From Nitrososphaeraceae archaeon (GTDB lineage: Archaea; Thermoproteota; Nitrososphaeria; Nitrososphaerales; Nitrososphaeraceae), in NCBI GenBank assembly GCA_031316115.1, contig JALDRC010000013.1:1-57069 (forward strand): a DNA stretch of 57,069 nt, in the 5' to 3' direction. The notes under the pieces are model-generated. The model did no database searches and was not told where the DNA came from. It saw only the letters and a list, made by a program, of their open reading frames with translations. Both the position numbers and the translations under genes were made by a program. The stretch's first letter is position 1, and each line of letters starts with the position of its first letter. Shown here in pieces: positions 18,937 through 28,885 of the stretch.

Positions 18937-20449
18937 ATGGTAAAGGGAAAAATATCAGCCATGTTTTTAGCCCTAGTCTTAATAACTGGAACTATTACTC
19001 TTATAGTTCCCGCCGTTACAGAAGATGTTTTGGCATATAGTGACAAAAAGCACAAGGACAAAGATTGTAAGAAAGACTGTAAAGACAATAAAGGTAAGAA
19101 AAAAAATGATGATAAAGAACGATATTCATATGATCATTATAATAAATATAATCCCTACAAAGACAAGTCAGACAATTACAATAAAGACTATGATTTATAT
19201 TCAATCGAGCCATATCAGATGAAGGATCCATATGCACAACCACAACCACAACCATATCAGATGAAGGATCCATATGCACAACCACAACCACAACCATATC
19301 AGATGAAGGATCCATATGCACAACCACAACCACAACCATATCAGATGAAGGATCCATATGCACAACCACAACCACAACCATATCAGATGAAGGATCCATA
19401 TGCACAACCACAACCACAACCATATCAGATGAAGGATCCATATGCACAACCACAACCACAACCATATCGAGATGAAGGATCCATATGCACAACCACAACC
19501 ACAACCATATCAGATGAAGGATCCATATGCACAACCACAACCATATCCTATGAAGAATGATTATGGAAAGAGAGATCAATATGCACCAGAACCATATCCT
19601 ATGAAGAATGATTATGGAAAGAGAGATCAATATGCACCAGAACCATATCCTATGAAGAATGATTATGGAAAGAGAGATCAATATGCACCAGAACCATATC
19701 CTATGAAGAATGATTATGGAAAGAGAGATCAATATGCACCAGAACCATATCCTATGAAGAATGATTATGGAAAGAGAGATCAATATGCACCAGAACCATA
19801 TCCTATGAAGAATGATTATGGAAAGAGAGATCAATATGCACCAGAACCATATCCTATGAAGAATGATTATGGAAAGAGAGATCAATATGCACCAGAACCA
19901 TATCCTATGAAGAATGATTATGGAAAGAGAGATCAATATGCACCAGAACCATATCCTATGAAGAATGATTATGGAAAGAGAGATCAATATGCACCAGAAC
20001 CATATCCTATGAAGAATGATTATGGAAAAGAGATCAATATACCAGAACCATATCCTATGAAGAATGATTATGGAAAGAGAGATCAATATGCACCAGAACC
20101 ATATCCTATGAAGAATGATTATGGAAAGAGAGATCAATATGCACCAGAACCATATCCTATGAAGAATGATTATGGAAAGAGAGATTACCAAAAATCAATA
20201 AAGGAAGGGAATTATGACTTGAAAAATTACAAAAACCCACAAAAAAATCAGATTCAATCTTTAAATGAGAATTCCGATAATCCTATTTCGTACGATCTAA
20301 AAGATTATCTAAAAGGAGACAAAAAATCACAAATAGCAAATAACATGATATCTGACAAAAAGGTAAAGAACAATATGAGTCCAGATATACATACTAACAA
20401 TATTCCTTCACTATTAGGCTTACCTGTAGGATCGACAATAGTACCGTAA
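18937..20449 (+). CDS. Secreted tandem-repeat protein, frameshifted at 19469
   Basis: The ATG frame starts with a family signal peptide (MVKGKISAMFLALVLITGTI) and a Lys/Asp-rich segment with CKKDCKD. Then come repeats of PYQMKDPYAQPQPQ (42 bp, eight copies) and PYPMKNDYGKRDQYAPE (51 bp, twelve copies plus a partial). An extra G at 19469 in repeat 7 breaks the frame, so the first frame stops at 19560 while the second (open from about 19442) carries on to 20449. Removing the G gives one protein of about 503 residues. In copy ten of the second set (20000-20047) a one-base and a two-base loss cancel out and keep the frame. The repeats are Tyr/Pro/Gln/Lys-rich and look like an extended surface or matrix protein. 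Confidence 0.75.
19210..19540 (+). repeat. Eight tandem 42-bp units
   Basis: Units begin CCATATCAGATGAAGGATCC at 19210 and every 42 bases to 19461; unit 7 (19462-19504) is 43 bp because of the inserted G at 19469, and unit 8 (19505-19540) is 36 bp, lacking one CAACCA. Copies are essentially identical, so expansion or homogenisation is recent. Confidence 0.93.
19541..20185 (+). repeat. Twelve tandem 51-bp units plus a partial
   Basis: Units start CCATATCCTATGAAGAATGA at 19541 and repeat every 51 bases for nine copies. Copy ten (20000-20047) is 48 bp with two small deletions, copies eleven and twelve are full, and the partial thirteenth runs 20150-20185. The reading frame is kept throughout. 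Confidence 0.93.
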
Positions 20450-20471
20450 TAACCACAATTTCCTAAATCAA

Positions 20472-20488
20472 TTTTTTTATTTTTTTTT
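20472..20488 (+). terminator. T-rich terminator after the repeat protein gene
   Basis: Seven T, one A, then nine T occur 22 bases after the stop codon, as expected for archaeal T-tract termination. Confidence 0.5.
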
Positions 20489-20819
20489 ACAAATACGGTA
20501 TAATGATAAATCCCAAAGAAAATACACTATCGTCCAATATTGTAATGTATTATATCAATTTTTGTTGTTATAGTTAACTAATATTTCTAATCCTTTTCAT
20601 ATATTTATGAGTTAAAGAATATGTGTCTTTATGAAGTAGGATTCAAAGATACGGTTTATGTCTAATTCATGAAAAGAAATGAATAGCCATTTGTATAATT
20701 AATAAAACAAATATTTCAAGCTGTATTCAACAATTCTTATTATAGTGAAGATACTAAGCGAATCAACATATCTTTTATATGTTATGCATTCAAAGAAAAT
20801 ACTTTATATTGCAATATAG

Positions 20820-21600
20820 TTACTTTCTTTCTCTTTCAAGCATTTCAATATAATTAACAATCACCTGAATCTTTTCATCCATGATCGTGTTCTCAAATAT
20901 CAACCTTTTTGCCACATATTGTGGCATATTTCTTCTTTTCTCCGTTGTCTTTGTTGCCTTTATTTGATTGTTATTCTATTTTTCTATACATACATACCCT
21001 AACCATCTTCAATTCGATTCCATCAGGAATGTCATAATCCTTGTCAAAACAGATATTTTGTTGGTCGGTAAATGCTGTAGCTGACTGTGGGGATATACTG
21101 ACTTACAAAAGTTCGCTTACTGATTATTTACCCTGAATATGTTAATTGTCCTTAAAACTTAGATTTTTTGAAAGTAGAAAATATGCAAATTTATGTTATA
21201 TAGTCTAATTAGGTCGGCTGCAAACGACTGTACTCTGAATAGTTGTATTTGTTACTTTCATATAAGTAAATGAACATCATTAATTACCTATCGACTATAG
21301 TAATATTATCTTTAGGAATTCCAAGAGTTATACCTTTATCCTCTAACAAGAGACAAGGAATAATACCTTATTTCCTATTGTTTTTGGGATTGATTTTTGT
21401 ACTTTTCCCTTAACGTCCCTAGATGTGCTTCTGGTATTAAATCATCCAGTAATTGTCATTTATAATTGATATTAACTTCATCATTGTATTTTTTTAAAAC
21501 TCCGATCCATTTGTTTTAATATATCATCTTTTTTATGTTCCTGAAATCTATCATCTATGGTATTGAAAACTCCAATACTTTGTGGTAGTGCTTTTCACTC
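20820..21600 (-). pseudogene. Decayed coding sequence in a 1.8 kb gap (20450-22226)
   Basis: The minus strand carries several protein-like pieces in different frames. KKIQ-ending KALPQSIGVFNTIDDRFQEH lies near 21485-21600, LEDKGITLGIPKDNITIVDR at 21284-21346, and AFTDQQNICFDKDYDIPDGI with ELKMVRVCMYR at about 20980-21085. The last piece is RRNMPQYVAKRLIFENTIMD to IEMLERERK, ending at 20820. The pieces are ordered as parts of one or two genes broken by shifts and stops. Family unknown. The rest of the gap, 21600-22226, shows no coding character. Confidence 0.42.
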
Positions 21601-22226
21601 ACATCCATTACCTGTTATATAAAAGATAGTAATCTTTAATGTTTATCATATATTCGTGGACTTTGCTTTTCTTCTTTTTTTTCTTCGGTGTTAATGTACA
21701 AGAAAGAAGAGAGAAGATATGATTTCAAAATACATCAGGAATTTCGTAAGATAGAGATATTACAGAAATTTTAGATATCAAACTATTTTCTGGTACAGAG
21801 TAGTGTGAAGATACTCGATAAATTTATTGTACCAAAAATTATAATATTATAAAATACTATTTGGATAGACTCTAAAAACGTATGAAATCGGTCAAGTGTT
21901 TTATATGAAATATATATCTCAAAAGATGGAAAAATTCTTGTTGTTGAAAAATTTATCAGATTCTTTGTTTTCAAATACAAAGTAGATGTTAATTAAATAT
22001 ATAGATATACATTATATGTTGTTTGAATACCAATAATGATAGTGAAATTGATTCTACCTCACACAAAAGAGCACAATACTGATGATAGTTTTAAAAAATA
22101 TTTCAATTTAGAAATACACAAAATCAACAACGAAATCTTCATCAATATTTTAATATTTTTATACGTTTTTTAGAATATGAAATATAAAAAAAAGAATATA
22201 TTATTTCGTTGAAATTCAAACGAAAT

Positions 22227-23051
22227 TTATTTTAACGATTCACTTAATTTTTGTGTTTGTAGTTCTTGTAGTTTATTTAGTTGATTCAATTGTGAATTAA
22301 CTTGTTCTGTACTTGAACTTGTATTCATTGGAAGAGTCTGTTCTACTTGTGAATTAACTTGTTCTGTACTTGAACTTGTATTCATTGGAAGAGTCTGTTC
22401 TACTTGTGAATTAACTTGTTCTGTACTTGAACTTGTATTCATTGGAAGAGTCTGTTCTACTTGTTGAGATATATTTTCTTCACCTATTGTTTCTGTTTCT
22501 TCTTCACCTACTGTTTCTGTTTCTTCTTCACCTATTGTTTCTGTTTCTTCTTCACCTATTGTTTCTGTTTCTTCTTCACCTATTGTTTCACTATCAAGAC
22601 CATATGCTTCTTCTTGTTCGTTATAATTAAAGTTCACACAGATATTTACTAGGTTTCTGTCGACGTTAAGACCGCTATCGCCAAACAATCCATTTCTATT
22701 ATTCTCTGCTAAACCATCGTCTTGGAATGCATCCGTTGTGGCTGCATCATTCTCAAATACTCTAGGTGTTTTCTTAACTTCAATTCCATTTATATTGATA
22801 TTACTATTTACACATTTTATCTTTTGAATACTTACACCTTTAGGATCTTTGTTAAATTCTTTTCCAAATGGAAATTTCTTTTCATGTTGATTACCGTAAC
22901 TCTTGTAGTCTTTTCCAGATGGATCTTTGTAATCCTGTTCTCCAGAGTATGGTTGTGCAAATGATGCTGGAACAGTCATAGAAATGGTTCCTGCAACAAG
23001 GATTGCAGCTAACAAGAACATTGTACCTGTTCCGATTTTTGAATTGTGCAT
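22227..23051 (-). CDS. Secreted protein of the shared-signal family with two internal repeat sets
   Basis: This is 274 residues from an ATG. The signal peptide FLLAAILVAGTISMTVPASF-AQPY is almost identical to that of the 16278 gene. The mature module IQKIKCVNSNININGIEVKK, then NGLFGDSGLNVDRNLVNICVN, is also shared. After that come five copies of an 8-residue acidic repeat (ETIGEEET, 24 bp) and three copies of a 19-residue repeat (QVEQTLPMNTSSSTEQVNS, 57 bp), and a Leu/Gln-rich end. The repeats keep frame. It is a likely cell-surface protein; the acidic repeat could bind cations. Function unknown. Confidence 0.75.
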   Translation of the reverse strand: MHNSKIGTGTMFLLAAILVAGTISMTVPASFAQPYSGEQDYKDPSGKDYKSYGNQHEKKFPFGKEFNKDPKGVSIQKIKCVNSNININGIEVKKTPRVFENDAATTDAFQDDGLAENNRNGLFGDSGLNVDRNLVNICVNFNYNEQEEAYGLDSETIGEEETETIGEEETETIGEEETETVGEEETETIGEENISQQVEQTLPMNTSSSTEQVNSQVEQTLPMNTSSSTEQVNSQVEQTLPMNTSSSTEQVNSQLNQLNKLQELQTQKLSESLK

Positions 23052-23490
23052 GTGTATCTTTAATTCAACAATATATTTGTGAGGTATGAGGGATCATTAT
23101 CTACATTTTCTATATAATATATTTGTATTAGATAATTAAAAATCAATGTTAATTTGATAATTAGATAATTTTATTATAAAACTAAAGTATCCTAATTTAT
23201 ATAACTAATTATTTCTCTATCTAGATTTCAAAAATAAGAATATAGTACAATTGTGAAAGGATGTTATTTAATTTTTTCACATTAATATTATCTCGCAAAA
23301 TTTCTTATATTATAAATATAAAGATCTATTATATTAATCCAAAACTTCTCTAAATGGATATCCAGTCATATTCCTGAATTAATATTTTATTTGTCATATT
23401 ATTTCAAAATATTTTAATAAATAATGTCGATTTGATAATAGTGGATTTTATCAGTTTATTTAAGAAACTTCTTATCTATTAAATAAAAAT

Positions 23491-23721
23491 TGATCTTGAC
23501 CTATTAAAAACGAGAACACATTGTCATGAAGACTTTTTTACTACTAACAGTGTTATTAGAGGGGGGTCAGACAGATGCATAGTATTAATAAAAACAATAA
23601 CCACATGATCTGTACCCATTAAAAATGAGAACACTTTGTAATAGAGACTTTTTTACTCCTAATAGTATTAATAGAATACGAGGTCAGGAAGATGCAAGAT
23701 GATAGTAAAAACAATAACCAC
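23491..23721 (+). repeat. Tandem imperfect duplication of about 115 bp
   Basis: 23491-23604 (TGATCTTGACCTATTAAAAA...) and 23606-23721 (TGATCTGTACCCATTAAAAA...) align along their length, both ending AAAAACAATAACCAC. The second copy leads directly into an IS3-type OrfA relic, so the repeat is probably a doubled end of that element. Confidence 0.65.
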
Positions 23722-24400
23722 AACAGCAATACTAAGAGTAGAAGATAGACATCAGGAGACAAGACAAGGATCGTAATGGAATCACTTACTACAAACACAG
23801 TAGCCCAACTATGTTGAAAGTACAATCTAAATCCAAATGTGTTATATAACTGGAAACAGAAATTCATAGAAGATGGTAAGAGTGCATTGTCCGGTTCCAG
23901 TAAAGATAACCTCACGAGGATCTAGAAACAGAAAATGAAATAGCTATAAATGCTTTTAAAAAATTTTTGAAATAGGGAGAAAAAGTTAGTTTTAAGTACA
24001 ATAGCAAATAAAAAAACAATACCAAAAGAGTTAGTATTAGAAAGACGTTGAAACATTTAGGTTGTAATAAAAAAATATGCTACGGACACAAAGAACACAG
24101 ATATCATATTGTTGTAGTAACTGCATATGTTCATATTGCCTATGAAATATCTAATTTGATTGGAAAACATAATTCTATTCACACAGTAACAAAGAGTAGG
24201 TGAAGGAAAATATCCACATTAATTGAATTGAAGAAAAATTCTTACGTTATGCTAAGACATCGTTGTATCATTATAACGGTATACCAAGATAATATTTTCA
24301 TCTGTATCTAAAAAAGATAAAATTAAGATTCAATAACAGAAACCCTAATTTGTATCCAATCGTATCAAAATGCTTGTAAAAACTGTTTCAGATCTCTATG
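23606..24400 (+). mobile_element. Decayed IS3-family element
   Basis: From ATG 23692 a plus-strand frame reads MQDDSKNNNHNSNTKSRR, stop, then TRIVMESLTTNTVAQLC, stop, KYNLNPNVLYNWKQKFIEDG and KSALSGSSKDN. This is the helix-turn-helix OrfA of IS3-type transposases (AQLCxKYxLxPNxLYxWKxKF). The two stops, TAG and TGA, are single C-to-T steps from CAG and CGA. Beyond about 23940 only scraps of OrfB-like coding remain (YVHIAYEISNLIGKHNSIHT near 24128). No intact right end could be defined. The element is dead. Confidence 0.6.
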
Positions 24401-24414
24401 TATTATCTAATAAA

Positions 24415-24963
24415 TTAATTCATTTTTGTTTTAATCAATGCATTACTAGATTTATTATGTACAGCCATGGTAGAAGTAGAAGTAGAAGTAGTAATTTGAT
24501 CTTGATTGAAATTTTCTAAATTATGATTATTAATCAAATTATTTATTATTATGTCTAAATATTTACTTACCGAGTTTAACTGATCTTGATTTATTCCCTT
24601 GGTAGCAGATTTGATTATTGAAAGACCGCATTCATACATTGTTTCATAAAGTTTTTCTGCCCTCTTTGTAAGATATATTCTATTAATTCTTCTATCTTTT
24701 GGATCTGATCTTCGTTCAACTAATTCCAAATTTTGTAATTTATCTAATATAGGAATAAGTGATGGAGCTTCTAATTCTAGTCTATCTGCAATTTCTTTTT
24801 GAGTTATACCATTAAAAGATACCAGAACATTAAGTACTCTCCACTGACTAAGAGTAAGGCCTAATTGATCTCGTAATTCTTGATCAAATGCTTTTTGAAA
24901 AGCTCTAGATGTTCTATATACTTTATAGGCTATACTATTATCAAAATTATATTGTTTAATCAT
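24415..24963 (-). CDS. MarR-family transcriptional regulator
   Basis: This is 182 residues from an ATG. The sequence shows the MarR layout: N-terminal dimer helix, LGLTLSQWRVLNVLVSFNGI, HTH with ITQKEIADRLELEAPSLIPI as recognition region, then the wing LVERRSDPKDRRINRIYLT with the diagnostic DxRxxR. A Ser/Thr-rich tail (TTSTSTSTMAVHN) is extra. It lies beside, and reads away from, an MFS exporter gene at 25835, the classic arrangement for a repressor of a drug-efflux gene. The ligand is unknown. Confidence 0.88.
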   Translation of the reverse strand: MIKQYNFDNSIAYKVYRTSRAFQKAFDQELRDQLGLTLSQWRVLNVLVSFNGITQKEIADRLELEAPSLIPILDKLQNLELVERRSDPKDRRINRIYLTKRAEKLYETMYECGLSIIKSATKGINQDQLNSVSKYLDIIINNLINNHNLENFNQDQITTSTSTSTMAVHNKSSNALIKTKMN

Positions 24964-25081
24964 AAGTTTCTAATGATAATATAAATTAATAAAATATAAA
25001 CCTTCTATCTATTTTTATCAATATGATTAGAAGGCTTATTATTAGTATACATATAAATACAATCAAGGCAAATAAAATACA

Positions 25082-25607
25082 ATGAATTTCATTATTTCAT
25101 TAGAAAAGAGGTTTTTCCCTTTTAATTCTTATAAGGATATGAAATATAAATATCCAATTCCTTATCCCACAGAAATTTATACTTACTGTACTTTTAGATA
25201 TCAAGTAGTACACAAAATCTTGTTTAACTTTAAGAATTTTTTAACCGATTTTAAAAAATATGTTTTAAATGATGGTCAAAAGACTATTTCATCAATATTT
25301 GATTCTAATTTAAATATATCTAATTCTCCTCAGTACAAATATTTAATAAATTCAAATGCTATGACATTTAATCCAAAAAATATAACGAAATTAGAATCAA
25401 AAATAGAAAAAAGTAGACAAGCTCTTTTGAATAACGGCTCATTTAGAAAGATTACAGGCTCAGCTTGAATTGCAAAATATTCTAAACTATACAAGTGATA
25501 TTAAATTGACAGAACCATCAAAGTCATTAAATGTAATGGATAGATTTACATTATATGGCATTGGAAATTTACTAATAACCTTTAAAAAGGTAAACCAAGT
25601 AATTTGA
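25082..25607 (+). CDS. Unknown protein, frameshifted near 25425
   Basis: The ATG frame stops at 25468 after 128 residues (KIEKSRQALLNNGSFRKITG). Shifting by one base near 25425 continues a clearly coding frame, ITAHLERLQAQLELQNILNY then MDRFTLYGIGNLLITFKKVN, to TGA 25607, giving about 174 residues. The middle has coiled-coil character (RQALLN..HLERLQAQLELQ). It sits between a MarR regulator and an MFS exporter and may belong to their unit. No family recognised. Confidence 0.45.
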
Positions 25608-25834
25608 TCAGATCAAAGCCTAACAAATTTTATAATGTGATTCCTAATGCTATATTTTGTTGACTTTTGCATATTTAATAGTTCAAAAATAAATATGACT
25701 AATTATAATATACTATTATTTTTACAAAAAGAAATAATCAAGAATTATTGTCTAAAACATGCTTTTGCTAATGCTAAAATACATTTTATTACAAATTTCA
25801 GATCTGCCACAATCTATTAGGAGTAAAATAAATA

Positions 25835-27346
25835 TTGAAAGATACTAGAGAAAAAGACAATAACATTCAACAAAAAAAAGAAGATATAAAGATATCTTCT
25901 TATGCTTGGAAAATTTTGTCCTTACTTGGTGTAATAGCTATCATGGTAATGTATTCAGAAACCATGTTAATACCTGCTATTCCGGATATTATAACAGATC
26001 TTAATATTTCATTTGGAACATCTTCTTGGATTCTAACAGCATATTTAATTTCAGGAGCAGTAATGACTCCTATATGTGCTAATTTATCCGATATATATGG
26101 TAAAAAGAAAATTTTATTAATAGTTGTATTCATATACTTAATTGGCACCATAACTGCATATTTCGTTTCTGATATAGTATCCTTTGTTATTGCTAGAGTA
26201 ATTCAAGGAATAGGAATTTCAATGTTTCCAATCGCCTTCAGTATAATTAGGGATTGTTTTCCTCGCGAAAAAGTATCCATAGGTCAAGGTGTTATTACGT
26301 CTATGTTTGCTACAGGAGCGGCTATAGGGTTTTCTATCGGAGGATTAATTGTCCAAACTTATGGATGGCACTTTACTTTTCTAACATTAATACCACCTAC
26401 AATTATTTTTATTCTACTTGTATGGAAATATCTTGACATCACCAAAATTTCAGAATATAAACAATTGAATTACGATACAAATAAATATAATGTTCAAAGT
26501 TTAACTACCAAAGTTGATATAAAAGGTGCCCTGTTTCTTTCAATATCTATTAGTTGTTTTCTATTGGCATTAACTTTATTAGAAAATAATCCTTCGGATT
26601 CCAAAATTCAAATTATAATAATGTTATTATTCATAATATCTCTGTCAACTTTAGCAACCTTTGTTATAATTGAGAGGAGAACAGACCAACCCTTAATAAA
26701 CTTTAAACTATTTACGAATAAAACAATACTTTCTGCTAATTTAATAATATTGATTATTGGATTCACACATTTTATGATTTTTCAGTCTATACCAATATTA
26801 GCAAGAAATCCTGAACCTTTAGGTTTTGGTCTTGATGCTGCTAGTACAGGAAACATCCAATTACCATTTGCGATAATCTTTGCTATATTTGGACCGGCGT
26901 CAGGTATAATAATATCAAGAATGGGTTCAATCAAGCCATTAACTCTAGGAGCCATCATTTCTAGCAGTAGCTTCCTTTTTATGTTATTTTTTCATACACA
27001 AGAATACTATGTTTCCGCAGCTTTGGCAGTATTTGCAACAGGATTATCATTTACTGCAATAGGGGCAATGAACATAATTATACTTTTTACTCCTCCAGGT
27101 TATATTGGAACATCAACTGGATTAAGTGTCCTAATAAGAATATTAGGAAGCTCAATAGGACCTGTAATCGCTGCATTATATATGCAGTTTAACCCATCTC
27201 ATATTGCTATGAATGAATCATATTTTTATCCATCATCTTATTCATTTGATCTTATATTTTTAACTGTAACAGTGGCATCTCTATGTTTAATAATTTTAGC
27301 TTTGTATTTGAAGAAGATAACAAAGGAATATTCTATTTTGGATTAA
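25835..27346 (+). CDS. MFS multidrug transporter, DHA2 (EmrB/QacA) type
   Basis: This is 503 residues from a TTG; about 13-14 membrane helices are visible, as in the 14-helix DHA2 group. Helix 1 has SETMLIPAIPDIITDL and the motif ANLSDIYGKKKIL follows helix 2 (MFS motif A). RVIQGIGISMFPIAFSIIRD in helices 4-5 is the family RxxQGxG motif, and TGAAIGFSIGGLIVQTYGWH is the antiporter-type motif C region. Such proteins export drugs or lipophilic compounds by proton antiport in the membrane. The divergent MarR gene 0.9 kb upstream is the likely repressor. Confidence 0.88.
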   Translation: MKDTREKDNNIQQKKEDIKISSYAWKILSLLGVIAIMVMYSETMLIPAIPDIITDLNISFGTSSWILTAYLISGAVMTPICANLSDIYGKKKILLIVVFIYLIGTITAYFVSDIVSFVIARVIQGIGISMFPIAFSIIRDCFPREKVSIGQGVITSMFATGAAIGFSIGGLIVQTYGWHFTFLTLIPPTIIFILLVWKYLDITKISEYKQLNYDTNKYNVQSLTTKVDIKGALFLSISISCFLLALTLLENNPSDSKIQIIIMLLFIISLSTLATFVIIERRTDQPLINFKLFTNKTILSANLIILIIGFTHFMIFQSIPILARNPEPLGFGLDAASTGNIQLPFAIIFAIFGPASGIIISRMGSIKPLTLGAIISSSSFLFMLFFHTQEYYVSAALAVFATGLSFTAIGAMNIIILFTPPGYIGTSTGLSVLIRILGSSIGPVIAALYMQFNPSHIAMNESYFYPSSYSFDLIFLTVTVASLCLIILALYLKKITKEYSILD

Positions 27347-27614
27347 ATATAAAAAATCTGAACATGAATCTACCCAGTCTCATTTAATTAAATTCTAAAG
27401 AAAATGATTTTGCTGCTAATTCTAATACTGATCTATATAGATGCTAGAATTTTACCCCCGATGTATTTGCTTAGTTGTTGTTTTCGCTTACTAGTAGGAG
27501 TGGCAGTAGTATTAGTAGATTCATTTCCATGTCTATTGGATTTTCCTTCTCTTTTCTACAACCAATAAATAGAATAATTACCATATTATTATACCGCAAA
27601 TCTAGAAATTCATT

Positions 27615-28622
27615 CTGGAGGGTGGGATAATAGTACGCAGATTAAACCTAATTCTATATCTTACACTCCAGTTTTTGACTCTGATAACTACTTACTGCTC
27701 ATGATAAATCTCAGAAATTTTAACATTATACAAAGTACAACGATCTATTATATTCTAAGAGATAACACTCGAACACATATCATATCAACAAACCTCAAGG
27801 AGTGGATGGAAGGATTCTTATGTACACAATATCTCCAATCATAAGATTGTTTCTACCCACTCCATTTTATCGTATTTCTAGAAAAGAATCTATTCTTTTT
27901 TGTTTTTAACTAATATAGAATATGATAATTACGTAAATATACCATATAATATAATTACAAAGTCATACCAGAAGAATATAATTTCTAATAATCTTAACAA
28001 TAATTTGTACACATGTCAATCTATAATACAATAATTAACTCACACTCGCAAATCTAAAAGCCAGAATAAGAGAAAGAATGGAAGAAAACCTTCATGATGA
28101 GAGTAGGGGCTACTAAAATTTTAGTCAACAGAACTCATTTTCTACTCTTATCAGTTTTGATTATGTAGAATTGATATGATTAATTGGTCCTCATGCTAAC
28201 AAAGATTTAACTCAAGTTTTTAAATATTGAACTAATTATAAGTAATAAATCCCAAAAACAATCACAGTGGCCTACTACTGAATAAATAAAAAGTAGGATT
28301 GAACTCGGGCAATGTATTCGGAGAGTAGAAACAGATATTCCTTTTATCACCAATCGGTTCACTTCTACTCTCAGGTTTTTATCTTAAATTATATGATAAA
28401 TATCATAATTCCCATTTTATAATAGCATATATGAGATTTTGGAAAGTATTTGAGTAGAATTCAAATTAGTTCAACTTCTACTATATTACTTTTCAATTTT
28501 TAATAACTTTTAACCTCAAGTGCTAAATAATATGAATTTCATAATTTCATACCGTACAGTGTTTCCTAGCATTGAGAGTCTTATGGTAGAACTGAATCTG
28601 AAATAAACTTCCTGTTTCTACC
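27615..28622. repeat. Series of six related hairpins in a 1.4 kb non-coding gap (27347-28748)
   Basis: The gap has no convincing coding frame but holds regularly spaced inverted repeats. (0) CTGGAGGGTGGGATA 27615-27629 with TATCTTACACTCCAG 27657-27671. (1) 24-base arms 27799-27822 and 27840-27863 (GGAGTGGATGG... with ...CTACCCACTCC). (2) TGATGAGAGTAG 28095-28106 with CTACTCTTATCA 28142-28153, enclosing the palindrome ACTAAAATTTTAGT. (3) GAGAGTAGAA 28321-28330 with TTCTACTCTC 28363-28372. (4) AGTAGAA 28453-28459 with TTCTACT 28476-28482. (5) GGTAGAAC 28585-28592 with TTTCTACC 28615-28622. Left arms share GAG-GTAGAA, right arms TTCTAC-CTC. Function unknown. Confidence 0.6.
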
Positions 28623-28748
28623 TACTCCCAATTTCTTTACTATCATATAGTGTTTTAGACTAGAGACTATAGAAACAAAAAAGTATCTAGAATTATTTGA
28701 CTAATTGATTAGTTAATTTTTGCTGCTAATATTTACTATCTCCATATA

Positions 28749-28885
28749 CTACTTTTCTAGTCTTTGTTCTTCCTTATCCCACGAACAGAAAATACAGTTT
28801 CCAGATTCATCCCATGGAGTAATTAATTCACACTTTTTGCAATATTTCGAGGTTCAAGATAGTTTTTGTTAAATGTAGTATTCAT
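28749..28885 (-). CDS. Tiny zinc-ribbon protein, frameshifted
   Basis: An ATG at 28885-28883 overlaps the stop of the upstream zinc-finger gene (ATGA), suggesting translational coupling. The frame starts MNTTFNKNYLEPR. After one missing base near 28843 it continues KYCKKCELITPWDESGNCIF then CSWDKEEQRLEK to TAG 28749, about 45 residues. The two CxxC pairs (CKKC and CIFC) form a zinc ribbon. As given, the first frame would stop after 20 residues. It probably partners the C2H2 protein just upstream. Confidence 0.45.

Noticed and set aside
19016-20191. 391-residue minus-strand frame across the repeat region
   Set aside because: It is the mirror of the 42- and 51-bp repeats, whose lengths are multiples of three; no signal or domain and odd composition (Ile/Trp/Leu).
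27615-28622. CRISPR array
   Set aside because: The repeats are inverted, of unequal spacing and diverged; no identical direct repeats of 24-37 bp with unique spacers, and no cas genes.
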